Assembly (NCBI GenBank): GCA_026075535.2
Contig: AP026541.1
Coordinates: 2,666,001 to 2,730,000, forward strand
Source of the DNA: Tricholoma matsutake
Taxonomy: Eukaryota > Basidiomycota > Agaricomycetes > Agaricales > Tricholomataceae
DNA: 64,000 nucleotides
Direction: 5' to 3'
The notes below the pieces were generated by a model. That model made no database searches. It saw only the letters and a list, made by a program, of their open reading frames with translations, and was not told the DNA's origin. The translations under genes were made by a program, and so were the position numbers. Shown here in pieces: positions 11,203 to 21,714 of the stretch. The stretch's first letter is position 1, and every line of letters begins with the position of its first letter.

Positions 11203-11757
11203 TAGTGTTGCCAACAGCGCGGCTCGGAGCTGCCAGCCATTGAGCCGAGCTGCTATTTTGGGCCAGCTGCGCTGATAAATCAGCTCGCAGCTCAGAGCCA
11301 CCCAGAGCCACTCAAGCCATGCCTTAAGTTGCCTCAAATTCAGAGCGACTGGAGGGCTTTAAATGTTCTTAAAACACTATAAAACACTCTGTAGGAGTCC
11401 CTACTGCCATTTTGAATACATGTTGTTATACCCTACTCCCCAGAGCCATCTCTCGAGCATGTTTTGTAATAGGTACGAGGAGATAAGCATAGCCAAATAA
11501 TCTCATCAAAGATACCGATCTGTGCATTTTGAAACTCAATAGTATGACTTGTTTCTTTTGTAATAATAGTCTACACAACCTATTTGACCGTTAAAATACA
11601 TAACTGAAGCATAAATACAACTCGGATTGCAAGCCCACAACTTTGGGCAATCTCAATCGGCTTAGCCGGCTCAGAGCCGCTCAGCGCGACTCAGCGCGAT
11701 TTTGATCAGCTCAAGTGCCTGAGCCGAGCCGAGCCGAGCCGAGCCGTGGCATCACTA
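11203..11757. mobile_element. hAT-like MITE with 8 bp target-site duplication
   Basis: This is a 555 bp element. The left end TAGTGTTGCCA and the complement of the right end TAGTGATGCCA are inverted, each followed by GCTCGG-rich subterminal repeats (several GAGCCGAGCC tracts). Flanks are ATGAGGAC (11195-11202) and ACGAGGAC (11758-11765), an 8 bp duplication with one C/T change. The 8 bp TSD and TAGTG ends are those of hAT elements. There is no coding capacity. Confidence 0.85.
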
Positions 11758-11765
11758 ACGAGGAC

Positions 11766-13145
11766 TCATAACAAGCTCATTAATAAGCTTCTCCTTTTGT
11801 ACTGTTTATTTTGTCTGACTATACATATGAACTAAGCTGAGCCCAATGATGACCCTACTCCTGAACATACACACCAGTGCCTGCAACAGAACCCTAGGTC
11901 ATGGAATCGCATGCCACCCCCTTGGTATCTACTCACCTCAGTCTGCATATAACAGACTGAGGTGTCAGTGTATCTGGTCAGGTATATATGTGAGTATGAC
12001 AATGGATATGTGATAAAGGGATTGAGAATAGAGGAATACGAGGGGAAAGTATGCGCTTTGTGTGCCATAATTAGCACGCCGCATCAAAGGCGTATTCGCG
12101 GTGTAGCTATAAATAGCATGCTGCATCAAAGGGCGTATTCACGGTGTAGATCTCAACAGATCTTACGTTGATAGAGACTATCCCGCCACCCCTTGGCGAG
12201 CTCTGCATATTTAGACACTCCGACAGAGCTCAGCCCGGGAACCGGGCCGCACCATAACGAACACTATGGCAAGTAGGTAGTCACGACCTGGCACCCCAGT
12301 CCCACACCGCTTCAGCACATTCACCGACAATAATTTCCGAGGGATCGGACGAGGGTCGTGATGTTGAAATGGTAACCAGAACTACTGCCAGGGTGGTGCA
12401 ACAGGGTGCAACTGTGTGTGGCCGTTGCATTCGAGTCGGATGTGAGGTTGAAGTCTGATAAATTCCAACTTCTGACCCTTGCGTTTAGCTCTATTGGGTA
12501 TATACATATACTATCACCAAGGGAGATGCGAAGGGTTACTATCGAAAATATCGTAGATACATGCTGATTTGATATAACTGATATAGTCTCTGTTTCCTGT
12601 CACCTGTGTGCGTGATCGGTAGCAAAAGTAAATGTTCATAGATTGTTGAGAATCACCAAGGGAATATAATAAATTTGCCTAGAAAATTTTTTCTATCTAC
12701 ACTGGAGGAAAAATGCTCTACGAGTCTGTGTCCAACAGCTACACACTCTCAGTGATGGGAAGTAGACTATGAATAGAACGGCGTCAGTGAGTGCGAGATG
12801 CGACAACATTACATAAGGCGTGCATAAGAGAGCGATGGGACTACGATGGGGCGGCGATGGGGCGCACCTGACTAGGACTGTCCACATCTGACTACTTCCT
12901 CCGTGCCTTCTCCACCTGCCCTGATCTCCCTAGGGACGGGTACTTAGATACTGGATGAGATATGCCAGTCATGGACGAATTTATTGATAAATAGCTCGTT
13001 CGAACAATGGTCTCTTCACAATCTCACCGTCGGCGTCGAACGCTTGTATTTCGTTTACCCTCAGAGCTTGAAAGCTCTTGTCTTCCCGCTTGGCAAGACT
13101 CTCACTTTCTTTTCCTCATTCACTGTCATTTCCTAAAGTTTAGCA
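11766..13145. other. Intergenic region upstream of the AA14 gene
   Basis: No gene is recognisable. It contains a near-perfect tandem duplication at about 12071-12151 (GCATCAAAGGCGTATTC in both copies). An AT-rich GATAAATAG near 12984 could serve as a TATA element about 160 bp before the AA14 start, and a pyrimidine-rich stretch lies directly upstream of that ATG. Confidence 0.4.
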
Positions 13146-14816
13146 ATGGTTTTGCACTCGCTGCTGCTGGCCTCTATATGCATTAGTGCCGCTCATGCAC
13201 ACATGACGGCATGGGGCCGAGGCATGTACTGCATGGGGGTTGTTTCTGTTTCTCCTATATCCTTCACCAGCTAATATCGAAATGCAGGATACTGTTCCCG
13301 GCGTCGACAACCAGAATGCTAATGAAGCTGTACAACCTTTGTGGAATCTCACCGAGAGCGAGTGGTGGAGTGAGTCGAGTGTCTTTCACTGTATACAACG
13401 AAGCTGAACATGAATGCCTTAGTGCACCATGTAAACAAGGTATGCATACCACCAAGTACTGGAGTGCCTGGTTCTGACGATATTATAGTGTGATCAATTT
13501 CCCCCTGCTCCTGGCGATATCCTTAACTTGTTGGTCTTCCTTTGTATGATGTACTGTGTCTCTCTGACACCTTCCAAACTAAGGCCCGCGGGTGGGAATT
13601 TCACCGTGGAAATTGCTGCAAATCGCGCGTTCACTACACTTTCCTACGAGGGGCGCTATACGTCTAACTGGGGTGATGGCCAAAACCACCCGTCGGACTA
13701 TGTCAGTTCCTACCATCTGTTCAACTCGGTTATATATGCTCATTTTTCTGTTTTGGTGCAGAACAACCCAAACTGCATCGGTGCTCCTAACAGTGCGTCA
13801 GATTACATTTCTATGCGTGGACTGAACTTACCTTACCACCAGTGCACACCCAGAATAGAAGCATGGCAGCAGGCACTGCATTCGCAATTTCTTATCAGGC
13901 ATGTTTGCAACGAAATATGTACACACCTACTGACACTGACATTTCGCCAGTCGGACCTAGCTAAAGTTACTCAAGAAAATCTTGTTGTTTTCACCGTTCG
14001 TTACCAGTATGTATATTGTCTCTCCGGCATGGCTGCATTTTTATTCCGAATTTAGCACGCCTTGGATGCGTGTCACGTCCTACGATGTTCCAGCAGCCAT
14101 GCCGCCTTGTCCCCCAGGTGGTTGTACCTGTGCTGTGAGTACATCCCAGGTTCCCTAGCGGGGGTGAATGCTAATTTATTCTGTTGTTAAGTGGGGTTGG
14201 GTATGCTTTGTGTTTCATCAGAGTGCGACGGAGGATTAATATACATTTGCACCATCTCCACAGATTCCTAATGGGTGCGGCTACTCCTTCATTCTATATC
14301 CAGAATATTGAGCTAATTTCCACACAGCTGCGGTGAGCCAAACATGTATATGATGCCCTGGAAGTGCAACGTCACAAACTCTATTTCCACTGTACCGGTT
14401 GCCCCCGGAAAGCCTCCGGTCTGGTGTGAAGGCGATCCAAACAAATGCACCGAGGGCCCTAAACAGATGCTTTACTGGAACCAGGAGTTCGCTAACAATA
14501 TCAACACGACGGGGTGGGATCAATCTGGGCACAACAAGTCGCCTGGGTATAATCAAAAGTGTGGATTCGCCGAAGGTGAGTGGTGCTTTTGCTTTCGCAC
14601 TCCGTGGCGTGGCTGATCGGGCCGATTTATGTAGGTCCTCAGAATGACATCTTTATGCCGAGCCCTTCGATCAGCAGCTCGACGTCGGCGTCTTCCACCT
14701 CCAGTTCGGCTTCATCTAGCTCAACCTCCCTTGTTCCAAGCGCCCACTCCTATGCAACATGCAAGCGAATGCAGAAACGCCACGGCTCGCTCCGAGAGAA
14801 GAGATCGCCATGCTAA
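13146..14816 (+). CDS. AA14 family copper lytic polysaccharide monooxygenase, secreted
   Basis: Thirteen exons can be traced: 13146-13238, 13288-13369, 13423-13439, 13489-13529, 13584-13701, 13762-13792, 13843-13898, 13951-14006, 14056-14134, 14192-14200, 14264-14274, 14328-14575 and 14635-14816. They join into 1023 nt, a 340-residue protein. An 18-residue signal peptide ends AAHA and leaves His as the mature N-terminus (HMTAWGRGMYCMG), as needed for the copper histidine brace; the His in PNMHTQN is the likely second ligand. Family blocks seen are WWMHHVNKCDQFPPAPGD, GGNFTVEIAANRAFTTLSYE, SDLAKVTQENLVVFTVRY, SYDVPAAMPPCPPGGCTCAW, PNGCGEPNMYM, VAPGKPPVWCEGDP and KCGFAEGPQNDIF. A Ser/Thr-rich tail ends the protein. 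AA14 enzymes oxidatively cleave xylan bound to cellulose outside the cell. Intron 7 has GC-AG ends and exons 10 and 11 are only 9 and 11 nt. Confidence 0.92.
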
Positions 14817-15728
14817 TAGAGCCCTTCTTGGTGATCGACTCGATATATACCCTCGTTGGCTAGCCAACGCTTTTCATTATGCTGCAGTTTTTGTTACTTG
14901 GTTACATCCTACACTTACTATTTCGACCAGAGCCTAGGTTCTCCTGGATTGTCGATACTCACTGTTCCCCAGAGTTATCTGCTTTTTTCCGCTTCATAGC
15001 AGTCCCATCTCATCAATTATTGTACGATTGTACATCCGTTAACACGCTTCGCTTACCCATCCATATCCATGGTTTATCGTTTCTTATAATCGTTAGTGAC
15101 TATGCGAGTTGAGATTTGTTTTATGGCAACTATCTAACCACTATTATCATTGGTCCCGATAAGTATCCAAAATGGCGAGATATGAAAAATATTTATTCAT
15201 GACCTTCTACAATTGTCATTTCTCAATGCATTCTCTCGTATAATATTTTACACATTACTGAATATGTTTATCCTACGAGAGGACAGCAAATCGGAGTAAA
15301 AATCAAAGCACGACGAGTTTGCTCCGTGTTTCCTGGGTGTTCAGGGAAGGATTACAGGCACGGATGTCTTCCAAAATTGATATTCAGGTCCCCACACTTA
15401 ATGGCAATAATGCTGCAGCTCTGTCATGGGCCCGGAATGGAAGGCCAGGATGTGGAAGTCGTCGAATGACTGAGATAGGCTTTTCATAACACTCGGTCGG
15501 AATCTGAGCTCCAGCTAAACGTCCCACCTTTCATATTTTGAATCCCATAGCGCAGTCAAAAATCTTCATATTCGTTAAAATCAATGTTAAGATGCCAGAT
15601 CTAAGGAAGTTTCCAGTATTTGCCCTTTCATATCTGGGCCAACGTTGGATATTATATCCGTAATCCTAAGCAAGCGAGCGATCTGTCAGAAGAACTCCAC
15701 ATCTAATCCTATATCCTAACTCTGTTTT
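14817..15728. other. Intergenic between AA14 and ggc1 (convergent 3' ends)
   Basis: No ORF with recognisable homology, AT-rich. Both neighbouring genes end toward this gap, so it holds two 3' regions. Confidence 0.5.
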
Positions 15729-16990
15729 CTATACATACTTGGAGAACAGGGGTATCAAAGACTGAGCAAGTGTATAACTGAACACCAGTTTTGGTCCCAC
15801 TACAAGAATCTAAACAAAAAAACCCGATCACCCCATGAATGTATACTGAAGTCGTTGAAGTGGGACTTACTTTTGGGGTTAAGCCTTTGAAGAACGCGGT
15901 GGGGCCCTCGTTCTTTATCAGATCCTTCACAACGGTAAGCCCGGGCACCTTGTGCTCGAAGTTCGCATTCTGGATCCGCGTCTTGACAGTGTCAAGGGGG
16001 GCAGCAACAGTGATGGAAGCCACGGCGCCAGCGACAGATGCGATAAAATTTTGCATCCATGTTGCCTTTGAGTAGTCTGTCACGCCGAGGGCGTATTCTT
16101 TTGTTACGGCTGAAGCACCGAAGAGCTATAGCGTGGATAGAGAGGGGATCGATGAGATGCATGATATTTCGAGTGAAGGATGAAGACCATGACTCACTGC
16201 GAAACTACCAGGCGCGTTCCGTGCCATTGTCCAGCCCCAGCCTCGGTATAGTGTTGTGCCCTCCTCCAGTAAAATTCGCAGAAAGCCGCGACCTCGAAAT
16301 GCTTCGGGATTTACTTGCCGTTTGATTTTGAGCGCGTCCAGCGGCAGGAGAATCTAAAGAAATACACATGGGTGCACGTAGCACGATAGGGAGGTAATCC
16401 ACATACCACTTCACCGATACCCGTCAGGCTATCAGGGTATACATTAGTAACTGATCACGTTGAAGACATGTATAGATACGTACCTCCCAGCTGTAGCCTG
16501 CATCATCATCTTTCCTTTCCGCTCACCAAATGTGTTGGAGAAATTCGTTTTGTAGTGTTTGGTGATAATGTCATTGAACCACGGTTGGCCTCCGAATTTG
16601 TAGACGCGCTGCGCGACTTTATACCCGGCAGCATATCCTAGCCCGGGGAACAAAGACAAGAACTTGCGGGAAAGGGGGGCCGTTGCATGATCCCGGAAGA
16701 TGATGGGCGATAACGTCTGGAGAGACACCTAAAACCTATCGTATAAGATTCGGAATACTTTAGGGGGACTTTGAAATTTACCTTGCCCTTGTTGCTCATC
16801 AGCCGCTTTGCAACCGTGTCGACTGGGTGAAATATGAGAAGCTCAGCAACGCCTGAAAACGCGTAGTTGAGTTATTTAATTTCCTTGTCTGTTGACTGAG
16901 AATGTTGAAATTTCACGAACCAGATGTGCCAGATCCGAGAATTCTGGCAGCTGCGGAGTCCTTCCCCTTGCTTGAAGTTGGGGGCGACAT
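15729..16990 (-). CDS. ggc1: Mitochondrial GTP/GDP carrier, Ggc1/Yhm1 type
   Basis: Seven exons on the minus strand: 16921-16990, 16782-16852, 16484-16728, 16407-16428, 16198-16353, 15871-16125 and 15729-15809. All introns are GT-AG, 53-72 nt, and the phases join cleanly. The product starts MSPPTSSKGKDSAAARILGS and contains the three carrier signatures FHPVDTVAKRLMSN, LLPLDALKIKR and APLDTVKTRIQN. It also has FPGLGYAAGYKVAQRVYKFGGQPW, YRGWGWTMARNAPGSFALFG and FFKGLTPK, which match the yeast Ggc1 layout rather than other carriers. It would exchange GTP for GDP across the inner mitochondrial membrane, feeding GTP-dependent matrix functions and iron metabolism. The C-terminus is SLIPLFSKYV. Exon 4 is a 22 nt micro-exon. 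Confidence 0.95.
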
Positions 16991-17553
16991 TGGTTGTTCA
17001 GTCGAAAGAGCAACAGAGGACTGGGATGGAAGAAGTGCTATGGTACGGAACAGCACGTCCAGTTTTATAAATTTTGAAAGCTGTTGAATAACAGCACCAA
17101 AGTTTCCTGTGCTCATGATCAAGCTCCCGAGCTCTCGAGTCAAGGCGCCCCGCAAATGCAGATTCTGTACAGCAAACCCAACGCTCGTCCCTGTCTCTGC
17201 AAATGCTTAAAAAAATTGTATATATGTCTCTCGTCTTCAGGCTTCCGTTCAATGGCGCGTGCTTTCCGCGGCGAGTCCTCAAATTTCGTTCATTCGAACT
17301 TACGGTGGTAAGTATGTACCTGCGAGGTCTGACTCGGACGATGTCTTGAGTAGAAAAGGATGGAAGATAACACAGTTATAACAGAGCATTGAACAACAGC
17401 ACGAGGAGGAACTTCGATGGCAGATGCGTAGCGCTGGATCGCACTGCAAAGTTCGATATTGTCAGCCTCTTGAATCTTCCTTTATTGCAACCTACGTTTA
17501 CCCGTCCCCTCGCCATATATCACTCAAACAATCTTCAAATCGCCAGAGTCATA
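16991..17553. other. Divergent promoter region of ggc1 and the membrane-protein gene
   Basis: No supported gene; open frames here are short and lack any domain. The two flanking genes are transcribed away from each other, so both promoters should lie here. Confidence 0.45.
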
Positions 17554-18093
17554 ATGCTTATTCAACGCCGTACAGAATACTCTCAGGCGTCCTCATCCCC
17601 GGATCCCCTACTTCTTACAGCCCCACGCCAGACACTGCACCCTGACCTAAAGTCAACCACCCTTCGAAGGAACGATCAAGAAAGCCAGTTCTATGTGGCT
17701 ATTCGTGGGCTACAAGGCGAACTCCGTCGAAAACAATTAGCAGACCCCAACTCCTCGCAGTCACACATTTTCCGCTTTTGCGCCCCCTTAGCTGTCTTCC
17801 TCTACTTCTTCACTGTCGGAATGACCGTCCCTAGAAATTCTACCGCTATAGCCTATGTGACAATACTCATCAGGTCACTCGGGAGTTTTGGAATTCTGGT
17901 CGCACTGTCTGTGGTCGGGGTAGGGGCAGTTTTTGTACTGGTCATCCTCTGGGCTTTGATTTGGCCGCTGGCGAAAGTCCTTCGATCGTTTTGCGAATGG
18001 GATGTCATGGAGTTGAACGGCATGAACACGAACCAGTCGAGCGAATACGAATTCAGTCAGGCGAACATGCTTTTCGGCTGGCTTCTGACTTGA
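17554..18093 (+). CDS. Predicted small membrane protein, two hydrophobic segments
   Basis: A single ORF gives 179 residues if the ATG at 17554 is used; the frame is open further upstream to about 17389, but that part has no start context or domain. The N-terminal 80 residues are polar and Arg-rich. A hydrophobic segment follows (FRFCAPLAVFLYFFTVGM), then a second, longer one (IRSLGSFGILVALSVVGVGA through VLVILWALIWPLA). The C-terminus (LRSFCEWDVMELNGMNTNQS) is polar. I do not recognise the family. It is divergent from ggc1 and convergent with mrpl36, which does not suggest a function. Being intron-less and short, it could be mis-modelled; the hydrophobic pattern makes coding likely. Confidence 0.55.
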   Translation: MLIQRRTEYSQASSSPDPLLLTAPRQTLHPDLKSTTLRRNDQESQFYVAIRGLQGELRRKQLADPNSSQSHIFRFCAPLAVFLYFFTVGMTVPRNSTAIAYVTILIRSLGSFGILVALSVVGVGAVFVLVILWALIWPLAKVLRSFCEWDVMELNGMNTNQSSEYEFSQANMLFGWLLT

Positions 18094-18431
18094 CTTTTGC
18101 GGTTCATGTATGCATAGAATGTGGAACGCTAATGTTTACAGGATACTTCCCATTTTTTTGAGCTGTCATTTGAACTATATATTGCGTCCCGTCCACGCGA
18201 ATTACTGTTGTTAAATGAGGTGATTTGAAGGATACGGAAGAGAATTAATAGTGTGCCTTTGCGCTACCAAACTCCAGGCAATGCGTGTTCTCTCCCACAG
18301 TCTATGATCATGAGGGAGGAGTTATAATAACTGTACAAACAGTCGTCCAGCTGCATACAGAGTAAGATAGGTTTCGAGCGTCGAAATAATGTGGTACTCA
18401 CCTGGCGCGCTAACTCTTTTTAAGTTTCTTG
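18094..18431. other. Intergenic, convergent 3' ends
   Basis: Nothing coding was seen. The membrane-protein gene and mrpl36 both end toward this gap. Confidence 0.5.
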
Positions 18432-18962
18432 CTACGTTTCCGTCTTCTTCTTTTTAGCTGGAGCCCTTGTCGAAGTCGAATTATCTCCCGTAATTTCCAC
18501 CACATTTTCCATCCACGACACATCAGCAACGTCTGCTCCAAGTTCCTCAAATCTGCGATTGAACCTGCCAAGCCTCCCAGTTGTGGCACCCTCTTCTTCC
18601 ATGGCACGGTCGCCCGATGCTCCCGTATTCCAGATAGGATTGTTCGTAGTGTCTCGAGTGAGACGCAACGTAGATCGCGGAGACGTTGTCCAATGTATGA
18701 ATGAAGTGCCATCCGACCGAATTACGCGTTGAGGGAATTTGGGAACAACGGGATTAGGCAATACTGGTGGGCGTCGTTTCCAGACATGAGTTCTCCCGTA
18801 TGGAGAGGTGGACACATAACGATATTGAAGAGCTACAATGCAACCCTTGGGGTGTGGCTTGCTAGCAAGACTCCACATTCTCTGCACTGTCGTGGTTCGT
18901 GGCTGTGCGTGACATTTTACCATGTAATTACCAAATAAGGCAGGAAGCTTCACTTTCAACAT
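18432..18962 (-). CDS. mrpl36: Mitochondrial large-subunit ribosomal protein bL31m (Mrpl36)
   Basis: An uninterrupted minus-strand ORF of 176 residues. The core YGRTHVWKRRPPVLPNPVVP, then RVIRSDGTSFIHWTTSPRS, LRLTRDTTNNPIWN and GRLGRFNRRFEELG, follows the pattern of yeast Mrpl36 (SDGS..., LI.D.RNNPLWN, LDRFNKRY). The N-terminal part is basic and fits a mitochondrial presequence; the C-terminal tail is Lys-rich. It would be a structural component of the mitochondrial large ribosomal subunit. The first ATG (18962) is only 4 bp from the ATG of the divergent gene at 18967, so translation may really begin at the Met codons at 18923 or 18878. Confidence 0.88.
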   Translation of the reverse strand: MLKVKLPALFGNYMVKCHAQPRTTTVQRMWSLASKPHPKGCIVALQYRYVSTSPYGRTHVWKRRPPVLPNPVVPKFPQRVIRSDGTSFIHWTTSPRSTLRLTRDTTNNPIWNTGASGDRAMEEEGATTGRLGRFNRRFEELGADVADVSWMENVVEITGDNSTSTRAPAKKKKTET

Positions 18963-18966
18963 ATCA

Positions 18967-19684
18967 ATGGGTGAGGATATCTGCTCTCCCCTTAAAATAA
19001 TCTACCAATATCGATCTCTTAGCGACCAATGAAACCGCCGATTTCAATGAGCCTCACGCTCCCCACCTCAACGCAATACAGACCTTTGAGGAGGTCAAAC
19101 ACGAAATCCAGATCGAAATTCTAAAGTCACGTCATAGCTGGGATATCGTAACCATAATTATCTTCCATCTATCTTTTAGGATCCTCTTATTCTGTATTCC
19201 AGCACCAGCCTGAGATGTGGTCTCGAGCCAGCGGCTTATCGGACGAACAGTTAGCGACCTTCCATACCAAGAACGACTTGGTGCAAGTCAGGTGCACATT
19301 CTCACTTCCTGCCCATTCCGTTTAGTGACTGAAGCCGGCCGTAGAAGCGCAGTGGTCTCCTATGGAACGATTTTGTTGGGAAAACTACGCATTCCCGCCG
19401 TCAATGATAGTAAAGGTGAAGGCTTCGTCCATGTTCGGTAGGTCTTTAGTGAATCTCCTACCGTTCATTATCGTATTCCAATCCACGAACAGCATCCATG
19501 TCACTCCAGGGAAGGTAAGCCACTTGTCGTAACAAGATCCCATTTTTGATAATGATCCGTCCGCTAGGGACCTATGCTCCATTCAATTTTCACGGACGAA
19601 CGCGATCACGATGCTGATGGACACCCCAGAGGCTGGGAAGCGTTGCAAACCCGAGAAACACCCCTGGAATTTTTCAACGAGTAA
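18967..19684 (+). CDS. Conserved-looking protein of unknown function, six exons
   Basis: Exons 18967-18970, 19023-19147, 19203-19291, 19345-19437, 19493-19514 and 19568-19684 join in frame to 450 nt, a 149-residue protein; all introns are GT-AG and 52-55 nt. The first exon is only four bases (ATG plus G). The product begins MATNETADFNEPHAPHLNAI, continues with TFEEVKHEIQIEILKSR, LSDEQLATFHTKNDLVQV, VVSYGTILLGKLRIPAV and GEGFVHVRIHVTPGKG, and ends HSIFTDERDHDADG ... RETPLEFFNE. There is no signal peptide or membrane segment, and I do not recognise a named domain. The evidence for a real gene is the consistent splicing: five introns of uniform size each restore one open frame. It shares a very tight divergent promoter with mrpl36. 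Confidence 0.75.
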
Positions 19685-20490
19685 ATTGTCGTTGTATAAT
19701 ATGTGTACCACCATGGTATATCGGACGTATAGCAATCAGGAGAGCCACGGTCAATCCTTCGCAAAGGATAGCTGTACAGCTGTCTGCTAGTGGGCTTCAT
19801 ATACCTTTCATAGATAGTTGTGCATGAGACATGTGGCCGAGCTAGGCTCCCAACAAGCAAGCCTCAGCAGCCGCTGCTGAGGCCTCGCCGAGGCTTGAGA
19901 GTCGAGCTGGTATCCAGAGTACGCTGTGGATCTGGGATGAGACGTACCGTCTTCTGCAGCACTTAGATCTGGCATCGATGGCGGATGCAGGCAAAAAGTC
20001 GGCTATCGATGACTTCGCGAGGAAGATCTTGCTGTGTACTCGGAAATGAAACGCACGTCCTCGTTACGAGAAATCCGTTTTCATACCCTCACTCAGACGA
20101 TGGCTGGTGATGACACGTTATGGCATAATAAGATCGGAGAAGGTCGCTCTGCGAAACTCTATCGTTGCTCTATCGCTTTCTGCACTCTTTCTTTATGATT
20201 TCAGAGATAGGTGAAATGCGACACTGTCACTTCACTCTCATTCTTGACCATCACACTCACACTGGAAGCTTAAACGTTTAAACCCCCATACTCACACTCA
20301 AACCAACCACACTCTGTGACATCTGAGCTGACCACACTGACTCAACTACCAGCGCTGTCGTAGGTTTTGTGGTATTACATAATTAATCTCAGTGTAATCG
20401 AGTTCGACAAGAAATCAGAAATACTTATATATGATAGCCGAAAACTCATATTCTCCATACCTATTGAAGATTCTTCTCAGCCGACTTTCG
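19685..20490. other. Intergenic, with paired palindromes
   Basis: No gene is supported. At 19861-19883 there is a perfect palindrome (GCCTCAGCAG-ccg-CTGCTGAGGC), immediately followed by a second one at 19882-19894 (GCCTCGCCGAGGC). The rest is unremarkable AT-rich sequence holding the 3' ends of both neighbours. Confidence 0.5.
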
Positions 20491-21300
20491 TCAAGAGTTT
20501 AAGAAATCTGCTCTCCGCCTGGTAATTTGCACTCCAGAAGCACGCGCAAGATTTAGAGCACTCGGTTTTTGTGCCCGTACCATTACTGCTTCAATTCTGT
20601 CCGAGGACAGACATGCCGCACGCACGATTTCCATCACGAATTTTTCTAGCGTGAAATAGGACGAAGATTCGATATCCTAGGTTACAGAGAGATGAGCGAA
20701 TATTGGTGGACACGATGATAGAAAACGAACGTTCGAGAGTCTAGACACAATTGCCGGATAATCAAGAGGATTCTGAGCTCCAGGCGGATGTTCGCAAAAG
20801 ACAATGCTGGTAACGACTCGTTGCTTGCCTAGTCGTTCCGGTGCATTGACTCCAATTATTACAGGCATGACAAGATCTGTAACGGTGACCTTTCGGGGCA
20901 TCGAAGAGACGTCGACATTTGGAAGTGTGGCCACTTCGAAAGAAAAACTTCCGGCAAGCAGAATCAATTTCGGCAACTCGATTTCAACTCTCACTTCAGT
21001 CGCGGCCTTTTCCGCTAGTACGAAAGTTTCGCGTGTAACGGCACTGATCAAGCCATCAATATCACCAAAGGAAGAGCTTTGTACAAGGGTTGTGATGGCT
21101 TTTGAGAGGTGGCCGTAATGTATGGTGTCTTCGACGTTATCTGATCGTCCTGCTGCTGAGAGGTAGGACTTCTGCAAGTTTACGTAGACTGAGATGTTGA
21201 CCGGTTGTGCTCTTTGCTTGTTCCAGCAATCTGGACCGACGTCGGCAGTCAACTGAAGGGCGTTGATGAATACAACGTCTGTATGAGAACCTGGTGACAT
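20491..21300 (-). CDS. Stand-alone tandem dihydroneopterin aldolase (FolB) domain protein
   Basis: Two exons, 20731-21300 and 20491-20676, joined across a 54 nt GT-AG intron, give 251 residues from the ATG at 21300. The first FolB-like domain runs from DVVFINALQLTADVGPDCWN through VNISVYVNL, DNVEDTIHYGHLSKAI and GLISAVTRETFVLAEKAA to VRVEIELPKLILLAGSFSFE. A second, shorter repeat contains VTDLVMPVIIGVNAPERLGK, VVTSIVFCEH and, in exon 2, DIESSSYFTLEKFVMEIVR and MVRAQKPSALNLARASGVQI. FolB converts dihydroneopterin to hydroxymethyl-dihydropterin in folate synthesis. In fungal Fol1 this module is fused to HPPK and DHPS; here a TGA (20491-20493) ends the protein right after the second domain. It is either a split-gene arrangement or a truncated paralogue. 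Confidence 0.85.
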
Positions 21301-21714
21301 CGAAAGCGAGGGTCTTGACAAAGGAGAAGATTCAAACCACGATGACCTCGTGTCACGTGGTATGACCTAATCGTTTTTCTTACATAGCCATCGGGAAAAT
21401 CCGTAAGCTCTCCTGATATTTTCCTTACATTTTGTTCAACACACTCCCCAGGAAAAATTCTAGGAAAATGTCTGAGTTTTCCCACATTTTACAAGCAGTA
21501 TGATGACAATATCCACAGATTTTCTGCAGGGTTTTATGTCACCGGGATGTGTGCACACATACATGCTCACTGTGGCTCACTGCTTGCTCACTGCAGCTGC
21601 TCATCTCAATATTAATCTCATGCATGTATGCAAAGCAGGCAGTCCGTTTAGCTACTATATATCAATGTACAGTATTGAGGACAATGTCAGGAAGCATACA
21701 TGATGTAGAACAAG
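21301..21714. other. Upstream region of the FolB gene
   Basis: No gene. A-T rich, with repeated GGGAAAA and TTTTCC blocks around 21390-21490. Confidence 0.45.

Noticed and set aside
19606..19860. 84-codon minus-strand ORF
   Set aside because: It is antisense to the last exon of the spliced plus-strand gene and has no recognisable features.
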